From: Mucidula mucida
Lineage: Eukaryota > Basidiomycota > Agaricomycetes > Agaricales > Physalacriaceae
Assembly: GCA_015501055.1 (NCBI GenBank)
Contig: JADNYV010000671.1
Location: 1-18,336, forward strand
Length of the DNA: 18,336 bases
Direction of reading: 5' to 3'
A program made the translations under genes and the position numbers. Below, one piece after another: positions 1 to 8,154 of this stretch (position 1 is its first letter; each line of letters opens with the position of its first letter). Under the pieces are notes generated by a model, which did not search any database, had not been told where the DNA came from, and saw only the letters and a list, made by a program, of their open reading frames with translations.

Positions 1-65
1 GGCGCAGACATAGCGACGTTCATGAGTAGGAAAATGGTCACGACGACGACAGCGAAGAAGTGCAT
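1..65 (-). CDS. N-terminal signal peptide of a secreted protein (partial)
   Basis: Reading leftwards from an ATG at 65-63, the first 21 codons give MHFFAVVVVTIFLLMNVAMS followed by A: a short N-region, a long hydrophobic core and an AMSA cleavage-like end, as in a secretory signal peptide. The gene leaves the window at base 1, so the mature protein and its family are unknown. A TATAAAG sequence lies about 92 bp upstream on the same strand (157-163), which supports this start. It could be a small secreted protein or the start of a larger extracellular enzyme. A chance hydrophobic reading of 21 codons cannot be excluded. Confidence 0.45.
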   Translation of the reverse strand, partial: MHFFAVVVVTIFLLMNVAMSA

Positions 66-1596
66 GACGCAAAGATATGCGAGGACTGAGAGTGGTCGTA
101 AAAGAAATCGAGTCGAGTCGTTGAATGATGGGATTATCGACGGCTCTCGTCGTCGTCTTTATAGCAAGGAGCCCAGGTGATGCACTCGGGGGTGCCTATC
201 AGCAAGGATTAAAGTCAAGGTCCGTTGTAGTATGTTTGTCGTGGACGCGTCGCTTGACCGAGTTTGAGCTACATCCCGGCCAATAAAGTATGCTTCTGAG
301 CGACTCGTGCCCTACACAGGTGGACCGCCATCAGCTTCTTGGGTCCAACACTTACCTTCTTTATTATCGTCACCCGATTATCCGCTGAGCTTCGAGCTCG
401 ATATTGTTGAATCGAGAGACACAAAGTCATCGTGTACGATGGCGACGACAATCGAAAGTAAAGATCAATCATTTGAATGGCCTCGACTGTGAGCACCGTC
501 GGTTTGAGTGAAGAGCCGCGTTCACGCCGTCGACGCAAGTAGTTTGTATAATGAGTTCTGCGATCGATTAGCTTATCAAGTGGCGGTCGAATTGTTTGCG
601 GATTTATGTACATACTTTAATGACGTTTACGCTTCAATCACTGAATATTCATCCTACCTGACTTTAAGCAATCGCCGACTGTAGGGCGGTACATTCATGC
701 CCGGAACACTAGTCTAGCACTCCTTTTACCGCCTACACTAGGGCTAGAACAGCTTGCTAGGTGAAGCGAGTTGGAACGGAGCCACGTTGGCGGCGCAGTG
801 AAGGGGGCTATCGGAAGGACGAAGTTCGGGTCAACAGTTCTCGAACACGATTTACAGCGGAGTAGATGTACTTAGTCCCTTGATCCACAATGATAGCGTC
901 CGCCTTGACGTACGCAAAATGTAAGGAGACACTATGCGGACCAGTCAACGAAACTTTTAGAAGCAGGCGGCGTTCCTTCCCGAAGGCTGAGCCGCAAGGA
1001 CAACACCACTGAATGACCACCAGACAGTGTCATGCCCTCCACGTTACATTGATACACCGATATGCGCAAGATGTGGAACAGAGAGAAGGACGTTAAAGAT
1101 ATGCAAGCATGTAGATGTGGATCAAGGATAGCGTTCCATCGCCTAAGTCCTCCTAAGCCACCCATGTAGCTTCCAGTTCGCGTCCGCACGAAGATAGTAA
1201 TAGAGCGAAGGCGCCCGATGCCATGACGCAGTTGCGCCACTGTGAAGGTGGAGGGGACATAATAGCCACCGCGCTCTCGATGATCCATTGAAAGGACCAT
1301 ATTTTGAGGGAAAGTTGATATTGGGTCGCGGGGAGGCCCAGCAGTCTTCTGGGCATTCAAAGGCAATATGTCAAACGGCGAAGATGTCCGAAACTCAAAG
1401 ATGGGCGGAAAATTCTTGTAGTCGCTGAGCGCACCGACAAGACCGCCACGTCAAGGCCACGTGCTGAAGGTGTGTCAGTTCTGCCGTCGGCATTTCCTTT
1501 TTGGGGCACATCCTGCCAGCCATCTGGCGACATGAAGAGATGTTATTGACGTTCTCGACCAATACCACGGTGTATTGAAGCCGAGTAACGACATCG
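66..1596. other. Long stretch with no recognised gene
   Basis: Apart from the TATA-like sequence at 157-163, I found no gene in these 1.5 kb. Open frames exist on the minus strand (for example 932-1366, and one extending to about 1456), but none gave a recognisable motif, and I could not build a convincing set of exons. The stretch may be intergenic, may hold a degraded gene, or may hold a fast-evolving gene that I do not know. Confidence 0.5.
157..163 (-). promoter_or_regulatory. TATA-like box upstream of the partial secreted-protein gene
   Basis: The complement reads TATAAAG, about 92 bp before the ATG at 65. Its position fits a core promoter for the leftward gene. Only sequence and spacing support it. 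Confidence 0.3.
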
Positions 1597-1602
1597 TATA
1601 AG
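1597..1602 (+). promoter_or_regulatory. TATA-like box of the DUF1349 gene
   Basis: TATAAG sits 47-52 bp upstream of the proposed split start codon (AT at 1649-1650), a reasonable distance for a fungal core promoter. Confidence 0.3.
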
Positions 1603-1650
1603 GCTTCGGTGCTTGCCCAAGCCGTACTACTGGTTGACTTTTACTCCCAT

Positions 1651-1693
1651 GTAAGTTCATGTATTCCTCATGATGACGCTCAATAGATTGCAG
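1651..1693 (+). other. Intron splitting the start codon of the DUF1349 gene
   Basis: The donor is GTAAGT at 1651 and the acceptor TTGCAG ends at 1693; the length of 43 nt fits other introns in the window. In the unspliced transcript the ATG at 1649 is followed at once by TAA. After splicing, AT and G form a start codon in the frame of the conserved domain. This is inferred from sequence only. Confidence 0.55.
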
Positions 1694-2007
1694 GGCAGCG
1701 TTGCAGAGCAATTTCATTTCAGCCCCGCCATCCACCGATATCTGGCGTAAACCACCTGCAACCGATGTGTTCAACGCACCTTCGGTGACTGAGGCCTCGG
1801 GTGCTTTGTCATCCTTCAAAAGCGCCCAGGTGTCCTTTATCGCACCATGGGAGTATCGTTATGACCAAGGCGGTCTTCTTCTACACCTTACCAAACCTGA
1901 CGCCAAAGACAAATGGCTCAAAACGGGCATCGAGTTTTACAACGACAAACCGTTCATGAGTACCGTCGGTTGCGACAATTGGGCAGATTGGAGCATCGTA
2001 CCAACAG

Positions 2008-2010
2008 CGG
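2008..2010 (+). repeat. Left target-site duplication CGG
   Basis: CGG directly precedes the CACTG terminus. The same CGG follows the other terminus at 5795-5797. A 3-bp duplication is the hallmark of CACTA/EnSpm insertions. Confidence 0.75.
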
Positions 2011-2661
2011 CACTGGGTGAAGGCCTCGGAGTTTTCGGCAAAAACCCCGGTTAAAGAACCTCAAGAGTTTTAACGATTTTTTTAGGTTAAAATGATTTTA
2101 AAACTATTTTAACATTCTTTGAAGTATTTCGACCAAAAGCTTAAGTGAAATTTGTCTTAAAAATATTAGTAAGAACAGCGAAAGCCAAATTAGGAAGTTT
2201 TAGAGTAGTTTTAAGGTTAAAATTAGGTTAAAATTATCAGAACTTGTATTTTAATGAGTTTAATATGGTTTTCAGCGAAAAACTCAGAAAGAAATCAGAA
2301 AGAATATAGTTAAAACTTTGAGAAGATAGTCAGAAGGGATTGTATGATATATTTAGAGAGTATTAATAAATATTTATAAGGGAATTTTTGATGAGAATAT
2401 TAGAAAAGAGGTTCGGAGGATTTTGACTGAAAGAAAAGATGAAAATTGTGTAAAGAATTGTAAAATACAAAACTAAGAGATCTTTAGAGAATTTTCGCTA
2501 TTGTAAGGTGAAATTTCTTAAAAATTGTTTCAAGAGTTTTTGATGAAAATAGAACTAAAAAATAAAGTGAAAAGTAAGGTGAAAACGTCAAAACCGAAAG
2601 CGCGATAATACAAGAAGTACTGTCATCAGTGCAAGGTCACTATACTCAACACAAGGCCCAG
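2011..2661 (+). repeat. Left long terminal inverted arm
   Basis: This 651-bp arm matches the reverse complement of 5174-5794 with scattered substitutions. One clear length difference is about 30 bp near 2480-2509, absent from the right arm and bordered by short TAAG repeats. After the first roughly 45 bp the sequence is very AT-rich with recurring GTTAAAA-type words. The divergence shows two separately evolved copies, which argues against an assembly artefact. Confidence 0.85.
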
Positions 2662-4977
2662 GCAAGGAGTACTGCAGTCAATGTGGGATCAATGCCTTCA
2701 ACGCAAGGAGTACTGCAGTCAATGCAAGATCAACGCAAGGAGTACCGCAGTCAATGCGGGGTCAACGCCGTCAACGCAAGGAGTACCGCAGTCAATGCAA
2801 GATCAACGCAAGGAGTACCGCAGTCAATGCAAGATCAACGCAAGGAGTACCGCAGTCAATGCGGGGTCAACGCCGTCAACGCAAGGAGTACTGCAGTCAA
2901 TGCAAGATCAACGCAAGGAGTACTGCAGTCAATGCGGGGTCAACGCCGTCAACGCAAGGAGTACTGCAGTCAATGCAAGATCAACGCAAGGAGTACCGTA
3001 GTCAATGCGGGGTCAACGCCGTCAACACAAGGAGTACTGCAGTCAATGCAAGATCAACGCAAGGAGTACTGCAGTCAATGCGGGGTCAACGCCGTCAACG
3101 CAAGGAGTACTGCAGTCAATGCAAGATCAACACAAGGAGTACCGTAGTCAATGCGGGGTCAACGCCGTCAACGCAAGGAGTACTGCAGCCAATGCAAGAT
3201 CAACGCAAGGAGTACCGCAGTCAATGCAAGATCAACGCAAGGAGTACTGCAGTCAATGCGGGGTCAACACCGTCAACGCAAGGAGTACTGCAGTCAATGC
3301 AAGATCAACGCAAGGAGTACTGCAGTCAATGCAAGATCAACGCAAGGAGTACTGCAGTCAATGCGGGGTCAACGCCGTCAACGCAAGGAGTACTGCAGTC
3401 AATGCGGGGTTAACACCGTCAACGCAAGGAGTACTGCAGTCAATGCAAGATCAACGCAAGGAATACCGCAGGCCATGCGGGGTCAACGCCGTCAACGCAA
3501 GGAGTACTGCAGTCAATGCAAGATCAATGCAAGGAGTACTGCAGTCAATGCAAGATCAATGCAAGGAGTACTGCAGTCAATGCGGGGTCAACGCCGTCAA
3601 CGCAAGGAGTACTGCAGTCAATGCAAGATCAATGCAAGGAGTACTGCAGTCAATGCGGGGTCAACGCCGTCAACGCAAGGAGTACTGCAGTCAATGCAAG
3701 ATCAACGCAAGGAGTACCGTAGTCAATGCGGGGTCAACGCCGTCAACGCAAGGAGTACCGCAGTCAATGCGGGGTTAACACCGTCAACGCAAGGAGTACT
3801 GCAGTCAATGCAAGATCAACGCAAGGGGTACTGCAGTCAATGCGGGGTCAACGCCGTCAACGCAAGGAGTACTGCAGTCAATGCAAGATCAACGCAAGGA
3901 GTACTGCAGTCAATGCGGGGTTAACACCGTCAACGCAAGGAGTACTGCAGTCAATGCAAGATCAACGCAAGGAGTACCGTAGTCAATGCGGGGTCAACGC
4001 CGTCAACGCAAGGAGTACTGCAGTCAATGCAAGATCAACGCAAGGAGTACTGCAGTCAATGCGGGGTCAACGCCGTCAACGCAAGGAGTACTGCAGTCAA
4101 TGCAAGATCAACGCAAGGAGTACCGCAGTCAATGCGGGGTCAACGCCGTCAACGCAAGGAGTACTGCAGTCAATGCAAGATCAACGCAAGGAGTACCGTA
4201 GTCAATGCGGGGTCAACGCCGTCAACGCAAGGAGTACTGCAGTCAATGCAAGATCAACACAAGGAGTACCGTAGTCAATGCGGGGTCAACGCCGTCAACG
4301 CAAGGAGTACTGCAGCCAATGCAAGATCAACGCAAGGAGTACCGCAGTCAATGCAAGATCAACGCAAGGAGTACTGCAGTCAATGCGGGGTCAACGCCGT
4401 CAACGCAAGGAGTACTGCAGTCAATGCGGGGTTAACACCGTCAACGCAAGGAGTACTGCAGTCAATGCAAGATCAATGCAAGGAGTACTGCAGTCAATGC
4501 GGGGTCAACGCCGTCAACGCAAGGAGTACTGCAGCCAATGCAAGATCAACGCAAGGAGTACCGCAGTCAATGCAAGATCAACGCAAGGAGTACTGCAGTC
4601 AATGCGGGGTCAACGCCGTCAACGCAAGGAGTACTGCAGTCAATGCAAGATCAACGCAAGGAGTACCGCAGTCAATGCGGGGCCAACACCGTCAACGCAA
4701 GGAGTACTGCAGTCAATGCAAGATCAACGCAAGGAGTACCATAGTCAATGCGGGGTTAACACCGTCAACGCAAGGAGTACTACAGTCAATGCAAGATCAA
4801 CGCAAGGAGTACCGCAGTCAATGCGGGGTCAACGCCAGATCAACGCAAGGAGTACTGCAGCCAATGCAAGATCAACGCAAGGAGTACCGCAGTCAATGCG
4901 AAGTCAACACCGTTAATGCAAGGAGTACTGCAGTCAATGCAAGATCAACGCAAGGAGTACCGCAGTCAATGCGGGGC
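2662..4977 (+). repeat. Minisatellite of 32-bp and 41-bp units (forward block)
   Basis: Roughly sixty tandem units all start with GCAAGGAGTAC[T/C]GCAGTCAA. Type A continues TGCAAGATCAAC (32 bp in all). Type B continues TGCGGGGTCAACGCCGTCAA plus C (41 bp in all). The units are interspersed, mostly ABAB with AA and BB runs. Point variants (CAGCCAAT, CCGTAGTC, GGGTTAAC, ATCAATGC) recur in shared contexts, which suggests that multi-unit blocks were duplicated. Each unit holds the palindromes AGTACT (when the variable base is T) and CTGCAG. The last unit is cut short after GCGGGG at about 4976. All three forward frames are mostly stop-free, giving long apparent ORFs that are compositional artefacts. 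Confidence 0.9.
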
Positions 4978-5173
4978 GTTGACGGTGTTGACCCCGCATT
5001 GCCTGCGGTACTCCTTGCGTTGACGGCGTTGACCCCGCATTGACTGCGGTACTCCTTGCGTTGACGGTGTTGACCCCGCATTGACTGCGGTACTTTTTGC
5101 GTTGATCTTGCATTGACTGCAGTACTCCTTGCATTGACGGCATTGATCCCACATTGACTGCAGTACTCCTTGC
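4978..5173 (-). repeat. Minisatellite units in reverse orientation (right arm)
   Basis: Five units of the same family on the opposite strand tile the interval exactly: three type B (4978-5018, 5019-5059, 5060-5100), one type A (5101-5132) and one diverged B (5133-5173). The outermost unit mirrors the first unit of the left block at 2662. The ancestral element therefore probably carried a few repeats in each subterminal region, and only the left set expanded. Confidence 0.9.
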
Positions 5174-5794
5174 CTGGGCCTTGTGTTGAGTATAGTGACC
5201 TTGCACTGATGACAGTACTTCTTGTATTATCGCGCTTTCGGTTTTGACGTTTTCACCTTACTTTTCACTTTATTTTTTAGTTCTATTTTCATTAAAAACT
5301 CTTGAAACAATTTTTAAGAAATTTCACCTTAGTTTTGTATTTTACAATTCTTTACACAATTTTCATCTTTTCTTTCAGTCAAAATCCTCCGAACCTCTTT
5401 TCTAATATTCTCATCAAAAATTCCCTTATAAATATTTATTAATACTCTCTAAATATATCATACAATCCCTCCTGACTATCTTCTCAAAGTTTTAACTATA
5501 TTCTTTCTCATTTCTTTCTGACTTTTTCACTGAAAACCATATTAAACTCATTAAAATACAAGTTCTGATAATTTTAACCTAATTTTAACCTTAAAACTAC
5601 TCTAAAACTTCCTAATTTGGCTTTTGCTGTTCTTACTAATATTTTTAAGACAAATTTCACTTAAGTTTTTGGTCAAAATACTTCAAAGAATGTTAAAATA
5701 GTTTTAAAATCATTTTAATCTAAAAAAATCGTTAAAACTCTTGAGGTTCTTTAACCGGGGTTTTCGCCAAAAACTCCGAGGCCTTCACCCAGTG
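5174..5794 (-). repeat. Right long terminal inverted arm
   Basis: This 621-bp reverse-complement partner of 2011-2661 carries the same AT-rich subterminal sequence and ends CCTTCACCCAGTG. It lacks the roughly 30-bp segment seen on the left. Confidence 0.85.
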
Positions 5795-5797
5795 CGG
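5795..5797 (+). repeat. Right target-site duplication CGG
   Basis: CGG follows the CAGTG terminus and copies 2008-2010. Confidence 0.75.
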
Positions 5798-6057
5798 GGA
5801 ACGAAAGGGAATACACGGTACATGCGAGGAGAGAAAGCGACGAGTTGGGGGTGAGCCTTTGGGTGTATCGTCTCATCTTGGATGAAAAGGGCAACGAGGT
5901 GGAAAGGATTCCTCTTAGGGAAGTACCGTGGTTCGTCGCTGATGAGGCAGGCTGGTCTATTGCCGTTGGACCATACGCCGCGAGGCCCGCTGACGCGAAT
6001 GTGACCAATGGCGAACAATTGAAGCTCAAGTACTGGAATCTGGCCGTGGACATTTAG
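5798..6057 (+). pseudogene. DUF1349 / Ree1-like protein, 3' part, displaced by the transposon
   Basis: This is the C-terminal half of the gene that begins at 1649. The frame opens right at the transposon boundary (GNEREYTVHARRESDEL) and continues with the family blocks LGVSLWVYRLILDEKG, REVPWFVADEAGWSIAVG, PYAARPADANV and LKLKYWNLAVDI, ending in a TAG stop at 6055-6057. With the element and one CGG removed, codon phase is kept across 2010/5798 and the whole gene would encode about 192 residues, the usual size for this family. It now lacks its own start and promoter. Its stop faces the stop of the guanine deaminase gene 76 bp away. Confidence 0.8.
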
Positions 6058-6133
6058 AGAATATAGCCAGCATGTAACCATTTGTCCACTACTGATTCCT
6101 GTATCAAGCTCGGGAGCGCCATTGTAAGACTGG

Positions 6134-7690
6134 CTAAGTGAAGGGGTCAAGCTTGAGTCCTTGCACCCACATGCCAGTACGATTCCTAGTATCACCCAAA
6201 CACCACCACTTTTCGAGTGACGTTGGAGTAATCTTCTTGTCCTCTGCATCGAAAAAATCGAGAGCCCCCACACTTTCTTCGGTCGCAGGATCCCAAAGAG
6301 AAACTAAGGCACCGGTGCGTTACATTCAGCGTTCGGTAAAACACGTCGACTTACTCTGCTGGGCATCAAATGGAGCACCGACCTCAAATATCCCAATCGA
6401 AAGTCCAAGAGCTCCTGCGCCACCACGGGTAGCAAGGTGCAGAGCCTCTATCCAATCGATGGCAACGGACTTGTCGTGCTTTGCATCCAAGATGTTACTA
6501 CCTTGTCGCATTCTCGAGACCATGACGGCCTGCCTCATAGCGTTCATGATGTCCAGGCTATATCCACCTGCTACATCCGTTCCTAAGCCGACCTTGACAT
6601 TCAGATCGAGGGCTTCACGTAGAGGAAACGGTTTGGCAGAAAAGTATGCGTTTGACAACGGACAGTGGGCTACTGAAGTTCCACTTTCGTACAGCCGCGA
6701 GAGGGAAGGTGGATCTAGAAATGTACAATGTGCTTGTACGGTTCGCGGTGTCAATAGTTGGCTCTACGAAAGATGTTTGAAGGTGTCACAGCTGAGCAAT
6801 TTAGAACTGACGCGTTCGAAAACATTGATATCGTCAACTCCGCGCTCGGTAAGAACAGCATTCACTTGGTCGTGTGATTCGGCGAGATGACTCTGGATTT
6901 GAACGTTATGAGAAGCTGCAAGGGCACCTAGACCGACCAGAAGGTCGTCAGAACATGTTGGTACGAAGCGCGGGGTTACAACAGGCTCTACAATTCTCGG
7001 ATGACGGAACGTGTCGTGCATAGTTTCTACGAAAGACCGGGCAGCAAGAACTGATGCTTCGGCAGAGGCTTCGATGTAGGTTGGAAGAGAGTTCTGGTCC
7101 ATAGAGAGCTTTCCGACAAAAGCTCTGATGCCTGCCGCGTTCATGATGTCAGCAAGAATGAGACTATATAATTAGTCTTGACGGTCGAGCACCGTAGGAG
7201 CGGCGTACTTGGTCTGTTCCTTGATGGTACCAAACAGAAGGACAGCGCCTGTTCCGTTCTCTTTCAACCGTCGAGCAAGACGACTGTATACCTTTCGCGC
7301 TAAGGCTGGGTCTCCGTCCAGGCGTTTTTTCGGCTTCAAAGGCGTACTGGTTCAGCCATTCCAACAACGGAAGATGAAGGCCATTTCCTTGATACAGAAA
7401 TTGAGGCGCATGCAAATGGAGATCGCAGAAGGTTGGCAGCACAAAGCTGCCCTCCGGAACCTGTAGTACGGCAGACGGGCCTTGTCCTGAGAGCAGAGAT
7501 GCAGCTTGGGAAGAGCGGCCAGGTCCAAAGTGCGTAATGACACCCGACTCGTTCACAGCTGCAAAAGCGTCGGAGATGGCAGCGACAGCGAGCGCGAGGC
7601 CGACTTGCCTAGGAGGTGGTCCTCAAAGATGTCCAGCTTGCTGCTCTCTGCGCACTGCACGAACGTTCCGCGTATCAACATAGGCCCCAT
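6134..7690 (-). CDS. gud1: Guanine deaminase (one apparent frameshift)
   Basis: Guanine deaminase hydrolyses guanine to xanthine and ammonia in purine salvage and nitrogen supply. I read five exons: 7690-7609, 7558-7209, 7163-6812, 6763-6355, 6303-6134. They give about 453 residues once one extra base is discounted. Amidohydrolase metal motifs are clear: PTFCDLHLHAPQF near residues 69-81, VQAHCTFLD, and VGLGTDVAGGY. Other family blocks are NAAGIRAFVGKLSMD, TPRFVPTCSD, AHCPLSNAYFSA and the C-terminal EKWWCLGDTRNRTGMWVQG. The first intron (7608-7559) starts GC, not GT. The oddity is a run of six T at 7325-7330: five would keep frame between YAFEAEK and the following RLDGDPALARKVYS-like block, so a +1 indel is present. 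Phases of all other exon joins agree. The start could instead be the ATG at 7681, three codons in. Confidence 0.88.
7559..7608 (-). other. GC-AG intron in guanine deaminase
   Basis: The donor is G|GCAAGT and the acceptor TTTTGCAG; length 50 nt. Splicing joins FEDHLL to AVNESGVITHFG in frame. GCAAGT is the usual form of the minority GC-AG intron class. No GT donor nearby gives the family-consistent frame. Confidence 0.75.
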
Positions 7691-8154
7691 GGGTGTATTG
7701 GTTGACGGTGTTTGACCCTGACACTTCCGTTCATCACGTCCTTCCTCGGGCAACACCTTGCTCGAATCACAGTCAAGTATCGACGATTGGACGGCGATTC
7801 AGTCCGTCCGTCCGCATGTTTCTCCGAGTCGTTGTGCCTCAAAGTTCACTTCTTGCCAACTGAATTGACGGATCCTTTGCGCGTCCCACTCGGTCCTCTA
7901 GATGGCCTGCGGCTCTGATTATGCTCTACTTACACTATGCTTCGCCGACGTGCAGCAAACTAAAGGAATCGAATGCCCCGAATGCCGGAGCATTCGGTCT
8001 GTCGCGACTTCTTTTGCCTGAGACCTAGTCTTCGACAGTTCGCCCTGATGAAGCCATAAAAACAGTGCCTGGGAACTACTCATCAACTGTTTAAAATCTT
8101 GCGTCCAAAATGTGCCTCTGAGTCTGAACGTGGGTACCCATTCAGTCCTTCGCC
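7691..8154. other. Divergent promoter region between guanine deaminase and GH128
   Basis: These 464 bp separate two genes transcribed away from each other. CATAAAAA at 8055-8062, about 95 bp before the GH128 ATG, is the only TATA-like sequence I would point to. Open frames inside it resemble nothing I know. Confidence 0.5.

Larger units (their letters stand above)
1649..2010 (+). pseudogene. DUF1349 / Ree1-like protein, 5' part, interrupted by a transposon
   Basis: This is the N-terminal half of a DUF1349 protein (concanavalin-A-like fold; the family includes yeast Ree1, regulation of enolase). Diagnostic blocks are PPSTDIWRKPPATDVFNAP, then YDQGGLLLHL, KWLKTGIEF and STVGCDNWADWSIVP. No ATG opens this frame directly: a TGA lies upstream at 1674 and the first start-like codon is TTG at 1701. 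A strong intron 1651-1693 (GTAAGT...TTGCAG, 43 nt) solves this. Splicing joins AT (1649-1650) to G (1694) and makes an ATG followed by AALQSNFISAPP. Coding stops abruptly at 2010, where the transposon begins. The frame then runs 14 codons into the terminal repeat and meets TAA at 2052-2054. The C-terminal half lies at 5798-6057. The protein is probably non-functional while the element is present. Confidence 0.8.
2011..5794. mobile_element. Non-autonomous CACTA/EnSpm-like transposon with long inverted arms and an internal minisatellite
   Basis: The element starts CACTGGGTGAAGGCCTCGGA at 2011 and ends with the inverted version at 5794. A 3-bp direct repeat (CGG) flanks it. It breaks a DUF1349 gene, and removing 2011-5797 restores the reading frame exactly, which fixes both ends independently. 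From the outside inwards each arm has about 40 bp of GC-richer end, about 550 bp of AT-rich sequence and then 32/41-bp tandem repeats. The repeats are in inverted orientation in the two halves. No transposase frame was seen, so movement would need an enzyme in trans. CACTG/CACTA ends, 3-bp duplications and subterminal repeats are known traits of the CACTA superfamily. Arms longer than 600 bp with a 2.3-kb repeat array are atypical and recall foldback elements. Confidence 0.8.

Noticed and set aside
932..1456. Minus-strand open frame (about 144-175 codons) as a gene
   Set aside because: Some stretches look protein-like, but I recognised no family, no start with promoter and no consistent splice partner; left as unexplained.
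1701..2054. A free-standing 117-codon gene starting with TTG
   Set aside because: The domain is cut off at the transposon and its last 14 codons are terminal-repeat sequence. A split ATG upstream explains the start better.
2662..4977. CRISPR-like alternation of conserved and variable segments
   Set aside because: Only two tail types occur and they recur identically, unlike unique spacers; the host is a eukaryote and the block lies inside a transposon.
2629..5043. Long overlapping ORFs with QDQRKEYCSQC / NARSTAVNARST repeats
   Set aside because: They are translations of the minisatellite. Both unit lengths leave remainder 2 on division by three, so frames rotate with each unit, and all three forward frames are mostly open. 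No start context, introns or known domain support a protein.
6138..6890. 250-codon plus-strand ORF opposite guanine deaminase
   Set aside because: It is the antisense shadow of well-conserved guanine deaminase exons and has no recognisable motif of its own.
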